A stretch of 37,040 nucleotides of DNA from Dehalococcoidia bacterium (lineage in GTDB: Bacteria > Chloroflexota > Dehalococcoidia > UBA2979): NCBI GenBank assembly GCA_029247135.1, contig JAQWLS010000067.1:1-37040 (forward strand). The letters are read 5' to 3'. The position numbers and the translations under genes are program-made. This document shows positions 26,281 to 34,315 of the stretch, piece after piece. Position 1 is the first letter of the stretch; each line of letters begins with the position of its first letter. A model generated the notes under the pieces. That model did no database searches and had not been told where the DNA came from. It was given only the letters and a program-made list of their open reading frames with translations.

Positions 26281-27120
26281 ATGTCAAAATTTGATAATGT
26301 ACAGTACGAGGTTGAGGGATCTATAGCCATCATTACGTTGGATCGAGTGCGATACCGCAATGCATTAAGTGACTTTTTGATGTCAGATCTTGATGCTGCG
26401 TTCAAGGAGGCGGTGAAGGATCGAGATGTCCGAGTAATTACTTTGTTTGGTGCTGGCGATCACTTTTCCGGTGGACATGATTTAGGCTCTCCTCAACGAG
26501 AGGAGGCCGAAGAACTTAATCCCACTGAGGAAGGTATTCGTGGTACATATCGACGATCTTGGGATTTTGATGTGGAACGCGGTCTTCGGTGGCGAAGTTT
26601 AGAGAAACCTCTCGTTGCAGCTGTTCAGGGGTATTGTATATTCGCTGCATGGGCAGTGGCATCTTGTGCCGACGTCATCTTTGCATCTGATGACGCACTC
26701 TTTCTTCCGTCGAATTTTCAATATTTTTCGGTACCGTGGGATATCCATCATCGTAAGGCGAAGGAAATCTTATTTGAGAGTAGGTTCGTTGATGCTGAGG
26801 AGGCCAAGACCGCTGGCCTGGTGAACCGGATATATCCATTAGAAGACCTAAGAACTGAAACTCTTGCGTACGCACAACGAGTGAGTGAGAATGACCCGTT
26901 TAAGCTTCGTATGATGAAAATGGCTGTGAATCAGGCACTTGATATTCAAGGGTTCACTGCGCATATACAAGGGTCATACGCACACTACAGTTTGTCCGCT
27001 AACGCTGAAAAAGATCCCGGATATGCACTGAGTAAACCAGAGGTAAAACGACGACCCAATGTGCAGCGCGCCTTGGATCATTACTTGGAAGAACAAGCCC
27101 GCAAGGATACGGACGATTGA
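26281..27120 (+). CDS. Crotonase-fold enoyl-CoA hydratase/isomerase family, atypical active site
   Basis: A 279-residue crotonase superfamily member. The first oxyanion region FGAGDHFSGGHDLG is near residues 56-69. The helix that normally reads GGGCELA, with the first catalytic Glu, reads FAAWAVA (Ala125 at the Glu position), and the second catalytic Glu after Pro143 is Ser144. Both general acid/base residues of enoyl-CoA hydratase are therefore absent. The C-terminal region (KAKEILFESRFVDAEEAKTA, then GLVNRIYP) is standard. Another crotonase reaction (isomerase, hydrolase, lyase) is possible. Start ATG 26281 has AAGGA six bases upstream and is preferred to a GTG at 26257 overlapping the previous stop. 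Confidence 0.85.
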   Translation: MSKFDNVQYEVEGSIAIITLDRVRYRNALSDFLMSDLDAAFKEAVKDRDVRVITLFGAGDHFSGGHDLGSPQREEAEELNPTEEGIRGTYRRSWDFDVERGLRWRSLEKPLVAAVQGYCIFAAWAVASCADVIFASDDALFLPSNFQYFSVPWDIHHRKAKEILFESRFVDAEEAKTAGLVNRIYPLEDLRTETLAYAQRVSENDPFKLRMMKMAVNQALDIQGFTAHIQGSYAHYSLSANAEKDPGYALSKPEVKRRPNVQRALDHYLEEQARKDTDD

Positions 27121-27157
27121 AGCGCATGCACGGCAAGCCGAAAAAACGGGAGCATAT

Positions 27158-28141
27158 GTGATTAGGTTCAGCAAATTTGTTCTGGTAAGTAGTCTCTGCT
27201 TAATTTTGGCTTGTAACGATGGTGGAGTAACTGACCGCGAGTTAGATTTCTCGTCTGAACCTGTAGCTCGGGGCTGGGAAGATGTTGGGATCGTTCCACG
27301 ACGAGCAAGTTCTCCTCCGGGACTTGGGCAATCACGGGTAAGTTTTGCATTTACCAGTGAGATTGATGGAGCCTCTGCGTTCCGACACGATCTACAAGGA
27401 ATTGTTGAATTGTTTCAGCTGACCGGTGCAGGGGAGCCGGGCACTACCGGGACTCAAGCCGCGGTGGCTAGCTTAGAACGCGTGTCTATCGGCCGTAATG
27501 AGAAAGTTCATATACATGCCGACGGAAGTAGTCACATTCATAAAGATCCGGCCGTTTCCGTCTACGCAGCGCTAATGGATTTTCCGACTGGTGGTTCGTG
27601 GGGTGCAAGGTTCATCTTGAATAACGGTACAGAAGATATCAAGCCCTTTCTTCTTACTTTTTTAGTGCAGGATAAAAAACTAATTTCGTCTTCCGGCTCT
27701 ATAATTCCTGAATCTCGGCAAGAAATCGTGAGCGATTCAATTCCGATTGCGACACTTTCGTCAGCAAACCCACCCAATCCAGAGATGCACAGCATTACCA
27801 TTGCCGACGCACTGTCTCGTTCGCAACCATTGGTGATTTCATTTATCACGCCGGCATTTTGTCAATCGAAGCTTTGTGGTCCGGTTCTGGAGGAAGCGGT
27901 TAATCCGAATTTTTTACGCTATCGTGAGTCGGTAACCTTCATTCATATCGAACCCTATGATATCGCTAGTCTACAGTCGGGTTCTGGCTTTCAACTTGTA
28001 GATATTATGACTGAATGGAATTTAAAAACTGAACCTTGGGTATTCGTAATTGGCACTGACGGTAAGGTGATTGTGGGTCTTGAAGGAATTACGAATGAGG
28101 CAGAACTGGCACGTTATATAGATAGGGCGTTAGCGAATTAG
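27158..28141 (+). CDS. Lipoprotein with C-terminal thioredoxin-fold domain (CxxxxC)
   Basis: A 327-residue exported lipoprotein. GTG at 27158, with GGGAG five bases upstream, gives a signal peptide (RFSKFVLVSSLCLILAC) with lipobox LILAC and lipidated Cys19. The middle region contains an HIHADGSSHIHKD His-rich stretch and PTGGSWGARF, resembling YtkA-like extracytoplasmic domains. The C-terminal ~95 residues look thioredoxin-like: SFITPAFCQSKLCGPV with Cys235 and Cys240 spaced CxxxxC, and a cis-Pro candidate in KTEPWVFVIG. Plausible roles are a thiol-disulfide or metal-handling protein at the outer membrane face. It follows the crotonase by 37 bases and may share its transcript. Its stop overlaps that of the convergent flavoprotein gene. 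Confidence 0.8.
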   Translation: MIRFSKFVLVSSLCLILACNDGGVTDRELDFSSEPVARGWEDVGIVPRRASSPPGLGQSRVSFAFTSEIDGASAFRHDLQGIVELFQLTGAGEPGTTGTQAAVASLERVSIGRNEKVHIHADGSSHIHKDPAVSVYAALMDFPTGGSWGARFILNNGTEDIKPFLLTFLVQDKKLISSSGSIIPESRQEIVSDSIPIATLSSANPPNPEMHSITIADALSRSQPLVISFITPAFCQSKLCGPVLEEAVNPNFLRYRESVTFIHIEPYDIASLQSGSGFQLVDIMTEWNLKTEPWVFVIGTDGKVIVGLEGITNEAELARYIDRALAN

Positions 28142-29622
28142 GCGGCCGACAACTTTGCCGCTGAGGCACCAGCTATCCGACCAAATACCGAGCCGGCCAT
28201 CAACCCGGTTCCGCCAGCATAATTATGATAAAAAAGACCTCCGAGTAGTTCGCCCGCTGCGTAAAGACCCGGGATAGGAATATCTTCAGTATCCAATACT
28301 TGTCCAGTATTGGCGATTGATCGGAGTCCACCAAATGTGAATGTGATCCCGCAAGTCACCGCGAAGCCAACATATGGTGGTTCATTTAGGGGAAGTGCCC
28401 AATTAGATTTAGGAGGAGATATGCCTTGTGTTGCTACATTATCGCGTACGGCGGGATCGTAGTCTCCACCTTGGCACGCTGCATTGAACTCATCGATAGT
28501 AAGTTTTAGTTGATATGGATTAATGCCAAGATCGGTGGCTAGTTCCTCTATTGAATTAGCCTCGGCCTTGGACACTTCCTTTATTCGATATTCGTCTCGT
28601 AATCGATGAACTGTTTGTTGGTCGAATAGTTGGAAGGCGGTGCCGTAGGGTTGCTTGAGGATTTCACGTCCGTATTTTGCGTAGGTGTAATTTCGCATAT
28701 CGGCACCCTCATCGACAAAGCGTTCGCCGTTGGTATTTACGATCACACCAAGTGGATATGAGTGCTTCTGGTAGAGGTCTCCGATTCGTCGATTGCCAGT
28801 TGGTGGGGCGTTTAAATCCCAAGCGACCGCGTGTGCAGACGACCAATGTCCGTGGGGTTGTGCACCTATATCCAGTGCGGAACGAATTACCTCACCCGTG
28901 TTATGCCGCGACCCTCGAACCTTAGCAAATTCCCAACCTGCTCCCAGATAGCGAGTGCGCATTTCAACATTAGCTTGAAAGCCACCAGCCGCTAGAACCA
29001 CCGATTCACAATCCATCACTTTGAAACCATCTTGGTTTTTTATCTCGATGCCTGAAATAGCTCCGGTAGAGTGGGTAAGTAACTTCGTCATTTTCGACCC
29101 ATACTCGACGTTAATCCCGAGTCGTTCCGTGGCACGGAATAGCGAATCAGAGAGTCCTTCACCTCCGCCAACAGCCTCAGTTATCATTCCACCCCAAAAC
29201 TTCAGGATGCCGTTTACTTCGTACGCTTGTCGGCCATACATGAGTACCCATCGAACCGAGGCATAATTCCGCATCCATTTCACTGTGTCGAAGGCGTTGT
29301 CTACAAGTGTCACGACCATCTGTTCATCGGCGAGCCCCTCGCTTACGCGTAACAGATCGTCAGACATGCTCTTCCGCGGATAGGTACCCACGTCAATCTT
29401 CTTAATTTCTTCTGCAGATAGATCTGGTATCAGCTGTTGGATGTCGGAGAGGTCGTCATATGGGTATCGGAATCCACCTCCTGTAAAGAACGTGTTGCCG
29501 CCTCTTTCTTCATAAGAGGCTTTCTCGATAACCGTCACGTCTGCACCTTGTTCATGCGCTGAGATTGCTGCACATAAGGCAGCATTGCCTGCGCCAATCA
29601 CAATTACTCGATTTTGAGTCAT
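28138..29622 (-). CDS. TcuA-like FAD-dependent dehydrogenase
   Basis: A 494-residue flavoprotein of the succinate dehydrogenase/fumarate reductase flavoprotein superfamily, closest by eye to tricarballylate dehydrogenase TcuA. The FAD Rossmann motif is VIVIGAGNAALCAAISA at residues 6-22, followed by the RGGNTFFTGGGFRY dinucleotide region. The capping domain follows, then NGERFVDEGADMRNYTYAKY, with a C-terminal GLYAAGELLGG and HNYAGGTGLMAGSVFG. It should desaturate or reduce a polycarboxylate-like or related substrate. No iron-sulfur or cytochrome partner is adjacent. GAGG precedes the ATG. It is the last gene of the leftward operon, 13 bases after the tandem CoA-transferase. Confidence 0.88.
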   Translation of the reverse strand: MTQNRVIVIGAGNAALCAAISAHEQGADVTVIEKASYEERGGNTFFTGGGFRYPYDDLSDIQQLIPDLSAEEIKKIDVGTYPRKSMSDDLLRVSEGLADEQMVVTLVDNAFDTVKWMRNYASVRWVLMYGRQAYEVNGILKFWGGMITEAVGGGEGLSDSLFRATERLGINVEYGSKMTKLLTHSTGAISGIEIKNQDGFKVMDCESVVLAAGGFQANVEMRTRYLGAGWEFAKVRGSRHNTGEVIRSALDIGAQPHGHWSSAHAVAWDLNAPPTGNRRIGDLYQKHSYPLGVIVNTNGERFVDEGADMRNYTYAKYGREILKQPYGTAFQLFDQQTVHRLRDEYRIKEVSKAEANSIEELATDLGINPYQLKLTIDEFNAACQGGDYDPAVRDNVATQGISPPKSNWALPLNEPPYVGFAVTCGITFTFGGLRSIANTGQVLDTEDIPIPGLYAAGELLGGLFYHNYAGGTGLMAGSVFGRIAGASAAKLSAA

Positions 29623-29635
29623 CGTTTAGACCTCG

Positions 29636-32113
29636 CTAGCCATCACTAATGATTGAGTTTGTCGTCACTAATTTTTCACGTAAAGAACTAATGTCATCGG
29701 CGGTGTAGCCAAGTTCACTTAATATTGCGTCGCTATCACCACCGAATGTAGGTCCTGATCGAGCAGGAACTTGTGATCGTCGTTTGAATCGCCAAGAAGG
29801 CCTAGCTGTAAGATGATCTCCCGCGACGTCATGATGCACTGAAATAAACATGTCACGCGAGATTAAGTGAGGATCTTTACTAATTTGTAATGGCGTAAGT
29901 ACAGGCGACGCGTCAACACCTGCATTTTGGAGGGTGAGGGCAGTGGTCGTGGCATCTTGTGTTTTTGCCCAATCAGTGATTATTTGATTGATCTCGTTTT
30001 CATGAACTTTTCTTCCGCTTGTACTGATATAGTCCGGGTTTTGTAAGCCAGCAATCTGTGTAGCCTCAACGAACGCTTGCCATTCCTCATTTGTTCTGCA
30101 TGAGAGAGCCAACCACATGTCATTTACATAAGATGCGGGCTGTCGATCTGGTCCAAGAACAGGTCTCATATCATCGCTGGGACGACATTCAAATATACCG
30201 TGCGGTGCAAAGGTAGAATGCTCAGCACCGGACCGAATGGAAAGAGGGGATCCTAACTGTTCGGCTACAATAAACTCGCCAATTAATCCTGTAATTCCGT
30301 CCCGTTGTGGAATTAGGCAATAGCTTCCCTTACCAGTTGTCGCTCGGTTCACGAGCGCCGTAGCCACCGCAGCTCCGCACGTCGCACCTGCGATTGGATC
30401 TCCATACGATATACCGGACTTATGAGGCGGTCCGTCTTTATAGCCTTGCAAAGCGACTAATCCGCCCATTTGCTCAATAGTGGGACCAAACCCGACACGT
30501 TCGGCATCAGAGCCTTTATGACCGAATCCAGGCATTGATACGTAGATGATGTTGGGATTGAGTTCCTTTAAATTTTCGTAACTTAAGCCATTCCTATCTG
30601 CGACGCCGGACGACCAGTTCTCTATGAATATGTCTGCTGTTTTAATTAATTTTTTAAGCGCGTCCATACCCTCTGACTGCTTGATGTCCAGAATAAGACT
30701 GCGTTTCCCCCGGTTATATTCGTTAAAGTAAGTCGAAAGATCAATTTCTGGTGACGTTGTCGTGCCGACCATGGTACGAATCGGATCTGGAAACGAAGGA
30801 CCTTCGACCTTGATTACATCGGCACCCATATCGGCGAGGAAGCGCCCCCCGTATGGACCTGCCCAGACTTGCGTCATATCGATTGCACGGAGTCCATCAA
30901 AGGGAAGTGCTGGGATACCACTTGAACTGTTAGGGTGTGAACTTACCGGAATATCTACTGAGAGCTCTTCGAGTACCTCAGACGTGTGCTGACCTATGAG
31001 CGGAGCTGCGGCAGGCTCTCCACGATTAGTATTTCCAAACTGAATAGGGCCAGACGGCACCAGATACTCACCAAAAATTGGATGATCTACAGATTGCCAA
31101 AATCCAATCTCTTCATAGTGAGGCCATGTGAGTAATTCTGCAGGAGTTGGGATGACTGAGAACGGAGCCCTGTAATTCGAAGCGATTTTAAATATATCTT
31201 TGGCGGTATGTTGAATGGTAAACGCGGGGATAAGGTGACTGAGAAGCTCGTTGGCCTCGATTGCCCATCCACCGTTGGCGAATATCGGATCGGCTTTAAG
31301 ATCTTCATGCCCCATCGCATCTAATACTGAATTTGTCTGCCGTGGCATTGATGCCACACCTATCCAACCATCAGCTGCCTCATGAATGCCCCACATCGCA
31401 CGGGCAGAATTTCCGGTTCGGACACCTTCGCCACCAAACCACAGGGCGACGGGACCTGCTCCTTCAAGAGTGGCGGCTTGCACTTCTTGCACAGACATGT
31501 CGAGAATATCTCCTTGTCCGGTCATTTTCGCTGCATAGAGAGCAGTAATGAGGCCACCAAAGGCCTGCAGACCGGCCTGATAATACGCCTGATGTCCGGC
31601 AGTCAGAAGCGGTGGTTTATCGGGATCGCCAGCCATATAGAGTTGCCCACCGGCCGCAGCTGCAGTAAGTGCACTTGCGGTCCAGTGCCGTTTTGGTCCC
31701 GTCTGGCCGTATGCGGTTATATGGCAGACAACGAGCGAGTCTTTTTCAGTTAATAAGCCTTCAAGATCTAGGTTGTGTTCGGTAAGCCAGTCGGGGACGT
31801 AGCCATCGATGACTGCATCTGACGCGAGGATGAGCTTTCGTAAAGATTCGACGCCGGAGGGGTCACTGAAATCGATTTCCATCGAACGTTTACCGGTGCC
31901 GAGGTAACCGAAAAGCACACTGGAATTTGGATTGTTAGCGTCATCAGTCCAGGGAGGGAGGTGCCGAATTGCATGACCTTCTTTAGGCTCGATTGTGATT
32001 ACATCGGCGCCATATATCGCAGACAGGCGGCCAGCGAATGCAGACGCAACGTCTGTACCCAGCTCGACTATTTTTAATCCCTTGAGTGGATGATCAGAAT
32101 TCGTGTTCGTCAT
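29636..32113 (-). CDS. Tandem fused family III CoA-transferase (inactive N half, active C half)
   Basis: An 825-residue fusion of two CaiB/BaiF units with the same order as the protein at 23804-26260: the N half (to about residue 380) has Tyr177 where the nucleophilic Asp should be (YYQAG), and the C half has Asp572 (YGDPIAG). Other family blocks are GLKIVELGTDVASAFAGRL, CHITAYGQTGP, GLRAIDMTQVWAGPYGGRFL and YVSMPGFGHKG. The start at 32113 is chosen over 32140 because GGGAGAG lies upstream and homology begins there. It lies between an SCP2-like gene (101-base gap) and the FAD dehydrogenase. I expect it to activate an acid that the dehydrogenase or the ferritin-like proteins then act on. Confidence 0.9.
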   Translation of the reverse strand: MTNTNSDHPLKGLKIVELGTDVASAFAGRLSAIYGADVITIEPKEGHAIRHLPPWTDDANNPNSSVLFGYLGTGKRSMEIDFSDPSGVESLRKLILASDAVIDGYVPDWLTEHNLDLEGLLTEKDSLVVCHITAYGQTGPKRHWTASALTAAAAGGQLYMAGDPDKPPLLTAGHQAYYQAGLQAFGGLITALYAAKMTGQGDILDMSVQEVQAATLEGAGPVALWFGGEGVRTGNSARAMWGIHEAADGWIGVASMPRQTNSVLDAMGHEDLKADPIFANGGWAIEANELLSHLIPAFTIQHTAKDIFKIASNYRAPFSVIPTPAELLTWPHYEEIGFWQSVDHPIFGEYLVPSGPIQFGNTNRGEPAAAPLIGQHTSEVLEELSVDIPVSSHPNSSSGIPALPFDGLRAIDMTQVWAGPYGGRFLADMGADVIKVEGPSFPDPIRTMVGTTTSPEIDLSTYFNEYNRGKRSLILDIKQSEGMDALKKLIKTADIFIENWSSGVADRNGLSYENLKELNPNIIYVSMPGFGHKGSDAERVGFGPTIEQMGGLVALQGYKDGPPHKSGISYGDPIAGATCGAAVATALVNRATTGKGSYCLIPQRDGITGLIGEFIVAEQLGSPLSIRSGAEHSTFAPHGIFECRPSDDMRPVLGPDRQPASYVNDMWLALSCRTNEEWQAFVEATQIAGLQNPDYISTSGRKVHENEINQIITDWAKTQDATTTALTLQNAGVDASPVLTPLQISKDPHLISRDMFISVHHDVAGDHLTARPSWRFKRRSQVPARSGPTFGGDSDAILSELGYTADDISSLREKLVTTNSIISDG

Positions 32114-32214
32114 ATCATCTCTCCCACGGTCAAGCTGCACGTTCAGCCAAAAGAACAGCTAATCGAAGTGTTTGACGTATTCTAATAGAACGATTACAAA
32201 AACACCAAAGGCTC

Positions 32215-32694
32215 TTAGTAACCTGTGTCGATTTGACTGGAATTGTCGAAATATACCTGGAGGCTCGGTAAATATCGGAAGAATAGGTCAGCCTTAAATC
32301 CGTCCTCAAGATCATTTCGATGAATCGGTTCGTCGTACTTAAGATCAAGGGTGTTGAGAGTCCAGTCGAGACTTGCTGTTCCGTTCTTTCTAATATCCTT
32401 GAGCATGTCTTTCCATTGGGCCGGCTCGAGTTCGATGATAAAGTCGCAGTCACGCATCTCATCTTCATCGATTTCCTGTATCTCATGAATGTTCAGAACA
32501 TCAAAATTAGCCTGTACGATTGAATTCCCTGACTTGAAGGCGACTACCGCATTTAATCTGCCAAACTTCTGGTATTGAGTATCTTCTCGCGTAATCGTAG
32601 CGACAGCCTCAAACCAAGCTACCGATGGGAACTTGGTCTTCTTTGTCGTTGCCTTTTTAGCAGTTGCCTTTTTAGCGGTTGTTTTCGTTGCCAT
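32215..32694 (-). CDS. SCP2-like domain protein with Lys/Ala/Thr-rich N-terminal tail
   Basis: A 159-residue protein. Residues 1-22 are a low-complexity basic tail built from AKKAT-type repeats. The rest (FEAVATITREDTQYQKFGRL onward, with IIELEPAQWKDMLKDI) has the layout of an SCP2-like sterol or acyl-lipid carrier domain, but the match is by eye and weak. If right, it would present a hydrophobic substrate or CoA ester to the enzymes encoded on either side. GGAG lies six bases before the ATG. The tail resembles those of both ferritin-like proteins encoded upstream in the same operon. Confidence 0.55.
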   Translation of the reverse strand: MATKTTAKKATAKKATTKKTKFPSVAWFEAVATITREDTQYQKFGRLNAVVAFKSGNSIVQANFDVLNIHEIQEIDEDEMRDCDFIIELEPAQWKDMLKDIRKNGTASLDWTLNTLDLKYDEPIHRNDLEDGFKADLFFRYLPSLQVYFDNSSQIDTGY

Positions 32695-32745
32695 TTTTGT
32701 CTCCCTATGTTCTAATTTTCTCTGTAGCTTCGGCGCGTTATTTTA

Positions 32746-33042
32746 TTAAAAGTCGATCGGGTCCCCTGGGTCTTCCGCAGCACTAAACGGAGTGAGACGA
32801 TTTAGATGTCTCATGGGTTCGGCTTCGGGTGTACGAGCCATGTGGTCTTCAACCATTCGCTTATACGCCGGATCGATTGTGCGTATTTTATCGAGTTCGC
32901 TTTGTGGTGTTGCAAACGTGCTCAGGCGGCGCTTTAAATCGCCACCACAGTCTTTACAGGTGCTGGGCTCGTCATGTCCTCGTCGAATAAGTACTTCGGA
33001 GACACTTTCGCAACCAGTGCAATCATAGTTATAGAGAGGCAT
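32746..33042 (-). CDS. FmdB-type zinc ribbon protein
   Basis: A 98-residue protein with the FmdB regulatory-protein zinc ribbon at its N-terminus: MPLYNYDCTGC then STCKDCGGDLKRR, two CxxC pairs. An unstructured-looking C-terminal part follows. FmdB-like ribbons are often encoded beside acyl or amide metabolism genes without a defined role. Lying 18 bases after a diiron-type pair, it might serve as a small metal or electron-handling partner, but this is a guess. No clear Shine-Dalgarno precedes the ATG, so it may rely on translation of the upstream gene. Confidence 0.85.
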   Translation of the reverse strand: MPLYNYDCTGCESVSEVLIRRGHDEPSTCKDCGGDLKRRLSTFATPQSELDKIRTIDPAYKRMVEDHMARTPEAEPMRHLNRLTPFSAAEDPGDPIDF

Positions 33043-33060
33043 AATACTAATTTCTGTAGA

Positions 33061-34233
33061 TTATTTCTTACCACTATTTTTTTGCATAATTGCGGCTACT
33101 TGCGCACGCATTTCATCTGGGGTTGCATGTCCAGTCATTGGCACACCCATGAGAATCCCAGCCCACGCGCCAGATTTGATCTGGGCTTCACGTCCGAGGT
33201 TGGCTTGACTGCACTTACTAATGTAAGTTTCTAAGAAATGTTGCTGTAGTTCCAAAACAATTTTCATGCCCTCATCCATATTCTCAACACCATCTCCAAA
33301 GATGATCGCTAGGGCTTCCCACAGCACAGGATCATTGAAGTCAGAAAGCTGCGCGAACTCTGCGACTGTCAATCCAGCATTGAATGTTGTAATTAATTCG
33401 GGCTTCTTTGAAATTGCGAATCTAATATGGTCACATGCATACGCGGACTTCCGCATTATATCTGGAAGAATCCTGAACGCTAATTCACGATCAGCTTCGG
33501 TCGGACCATAGACGGACAAATATCGCACGATAGCTTGCATAAGCGAGCCGCGAAGAATCCACATGAATAAAACGGTATTCGACCAACTTCCATAGGATTC
33601 GAGGCACGCGCGGTTCATGCGGCCAGGACTTTCAAGCATCATTCCAGCACCATTAAGCAGTGCTCGCTTGCGATAGCCTTCTTCAATTCTGGCTGAATCA
33701 TAAACCGCGGTCGAGAGGTAATATTTAACCTCGTGATAGCCAGGGCTCAGGTTTTGCAACCAGGCTGAAACAACCTCAGATTCCACGGAACCCCAGTTAG
33801 AAAGCTCTGTCGCAACCTGGGCAATTGCAACTTCAACATCATCCGAGAGGCCTCGTCCTGTCTCCCAAGGGATATCAGTCGCAGTAGACCATCGTCGGGA
33901 AATACCTTCTTCATACAGGTATGGCGACGAATCAGCCCATTGTTCATATTTATCTTGGATGTAGTAGCCACCGATATTTCCAGCGCTAATCACAGGGACT
34001 GCTCCTCGGGGGAGCCGGTTCCTGTGCGGTATGTGCTCAGGGATATCACCGTATATTCCAATGTTCAGCGCCGCAAGCGTAAGACCGCCGCCATATCGCT
34101 CAGGGAGAGCCTTAGTGCCCCACTGGAATGTATTTCCCATCCAGCTGAGATCAGGCAAATCAGGAAGAGGATTTCCCTCATAATCAACTTTATCAGCCGG
34201 CTTAGCAGCTTTTGCTTTTTTTGCTTGTGCCAT
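33061..34233 (-). CDS. Ferritin-like paralogue lacking diiron ligands
   Basis: A 390-residue paralogue of the protein encoded at 34316-35443, with which it aligns almost without gaps for about 230 residues: both have the SATDIPW motif ending at residue 123, and RKRAL at 188-192. The metal ligands of the paralogue are all replaced here: Glu148 by Gly148, the Glu180/His183 pair by Ser180/Ile183 (DSARIEEGYRKRAL), Glu230 by Ser230, and the last ExxH by a segment without that pattern (IMRKSAYACD). It should not bind a diiron centre and is best seen as a structural subunit, as PaaC is to PaaA. Start 34233 (MAQAKKAKAAK tail) is preferred over 34281. Confidence 0.8.
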   Translation of the reverse strand: MAQAKKAKAAKPADKVDYEGNPLPDLPDLSWMGNTFQWGTKALPERYGGGLTLAALNIGIYGDIPEHIPHRNRLPRGAVPVISAGNIGGYYIQDKYEQWADSSPYLYEEGISRRWSTATDIPWETGRGLSDDVEVAIAQVATELSNWGSVESEVVSAWLQNLSPGYHEVKYYLSTAVYDSARIEEGYRKRALLNGAGMMLESPGRMNRACLESYGSWSNTVLFMWILRGSLMQAIVRYLSVYGPTEADRELAFRILPDIMRKSAYACDHIRFAISKKPELITTFNAGLTVAEFAQLSDFNDPVLWEALAIIFGDGVENMDEGMKIVLELQQHFLETYISKCSQANLGREAQIKSGAWAGILMGVPMTGHATPDEMRAQVAAIMQKNSGKK

Positions 34234-34259
34234 GGGGCACCCCCAATTGAGATCAAATA

Positions 34260-34303
34260 AGAGCCTAGTATGTAAACACAAGGGTGCTCACGTACTAGGC
34301 TCT
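34260..34303 (-). promoter_or_regulatory. 11-bp perfect hairpin between the two ferritin-like genes
   Basis: AGAGCCTAGTA (34260-34270) and TACTAGGCTCT (34293-34303) form an 11-bp perfect stem around a 22-base loop. On the leftward transcript it lies 12 bases beyond the stop of the intact ferritin-like gene and is followed by TATTTGATC, a poor T-run. It could act as a partial terminator, or as a processing or stability element that makes the first gene more abundant than the rest of the operon. Confidence 0.6.
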
Positions 34304-34315
34304 GATATTTTGGAT

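Noticed and set aside
32130-32486. 118-codon frame overlapping the SCP2-like gene on the same strand
   Set aside because: It overlaps a gene with a good ribosome site and a better protein; its translation is Arg/Ser/Thr-rich, like a shadow frame.
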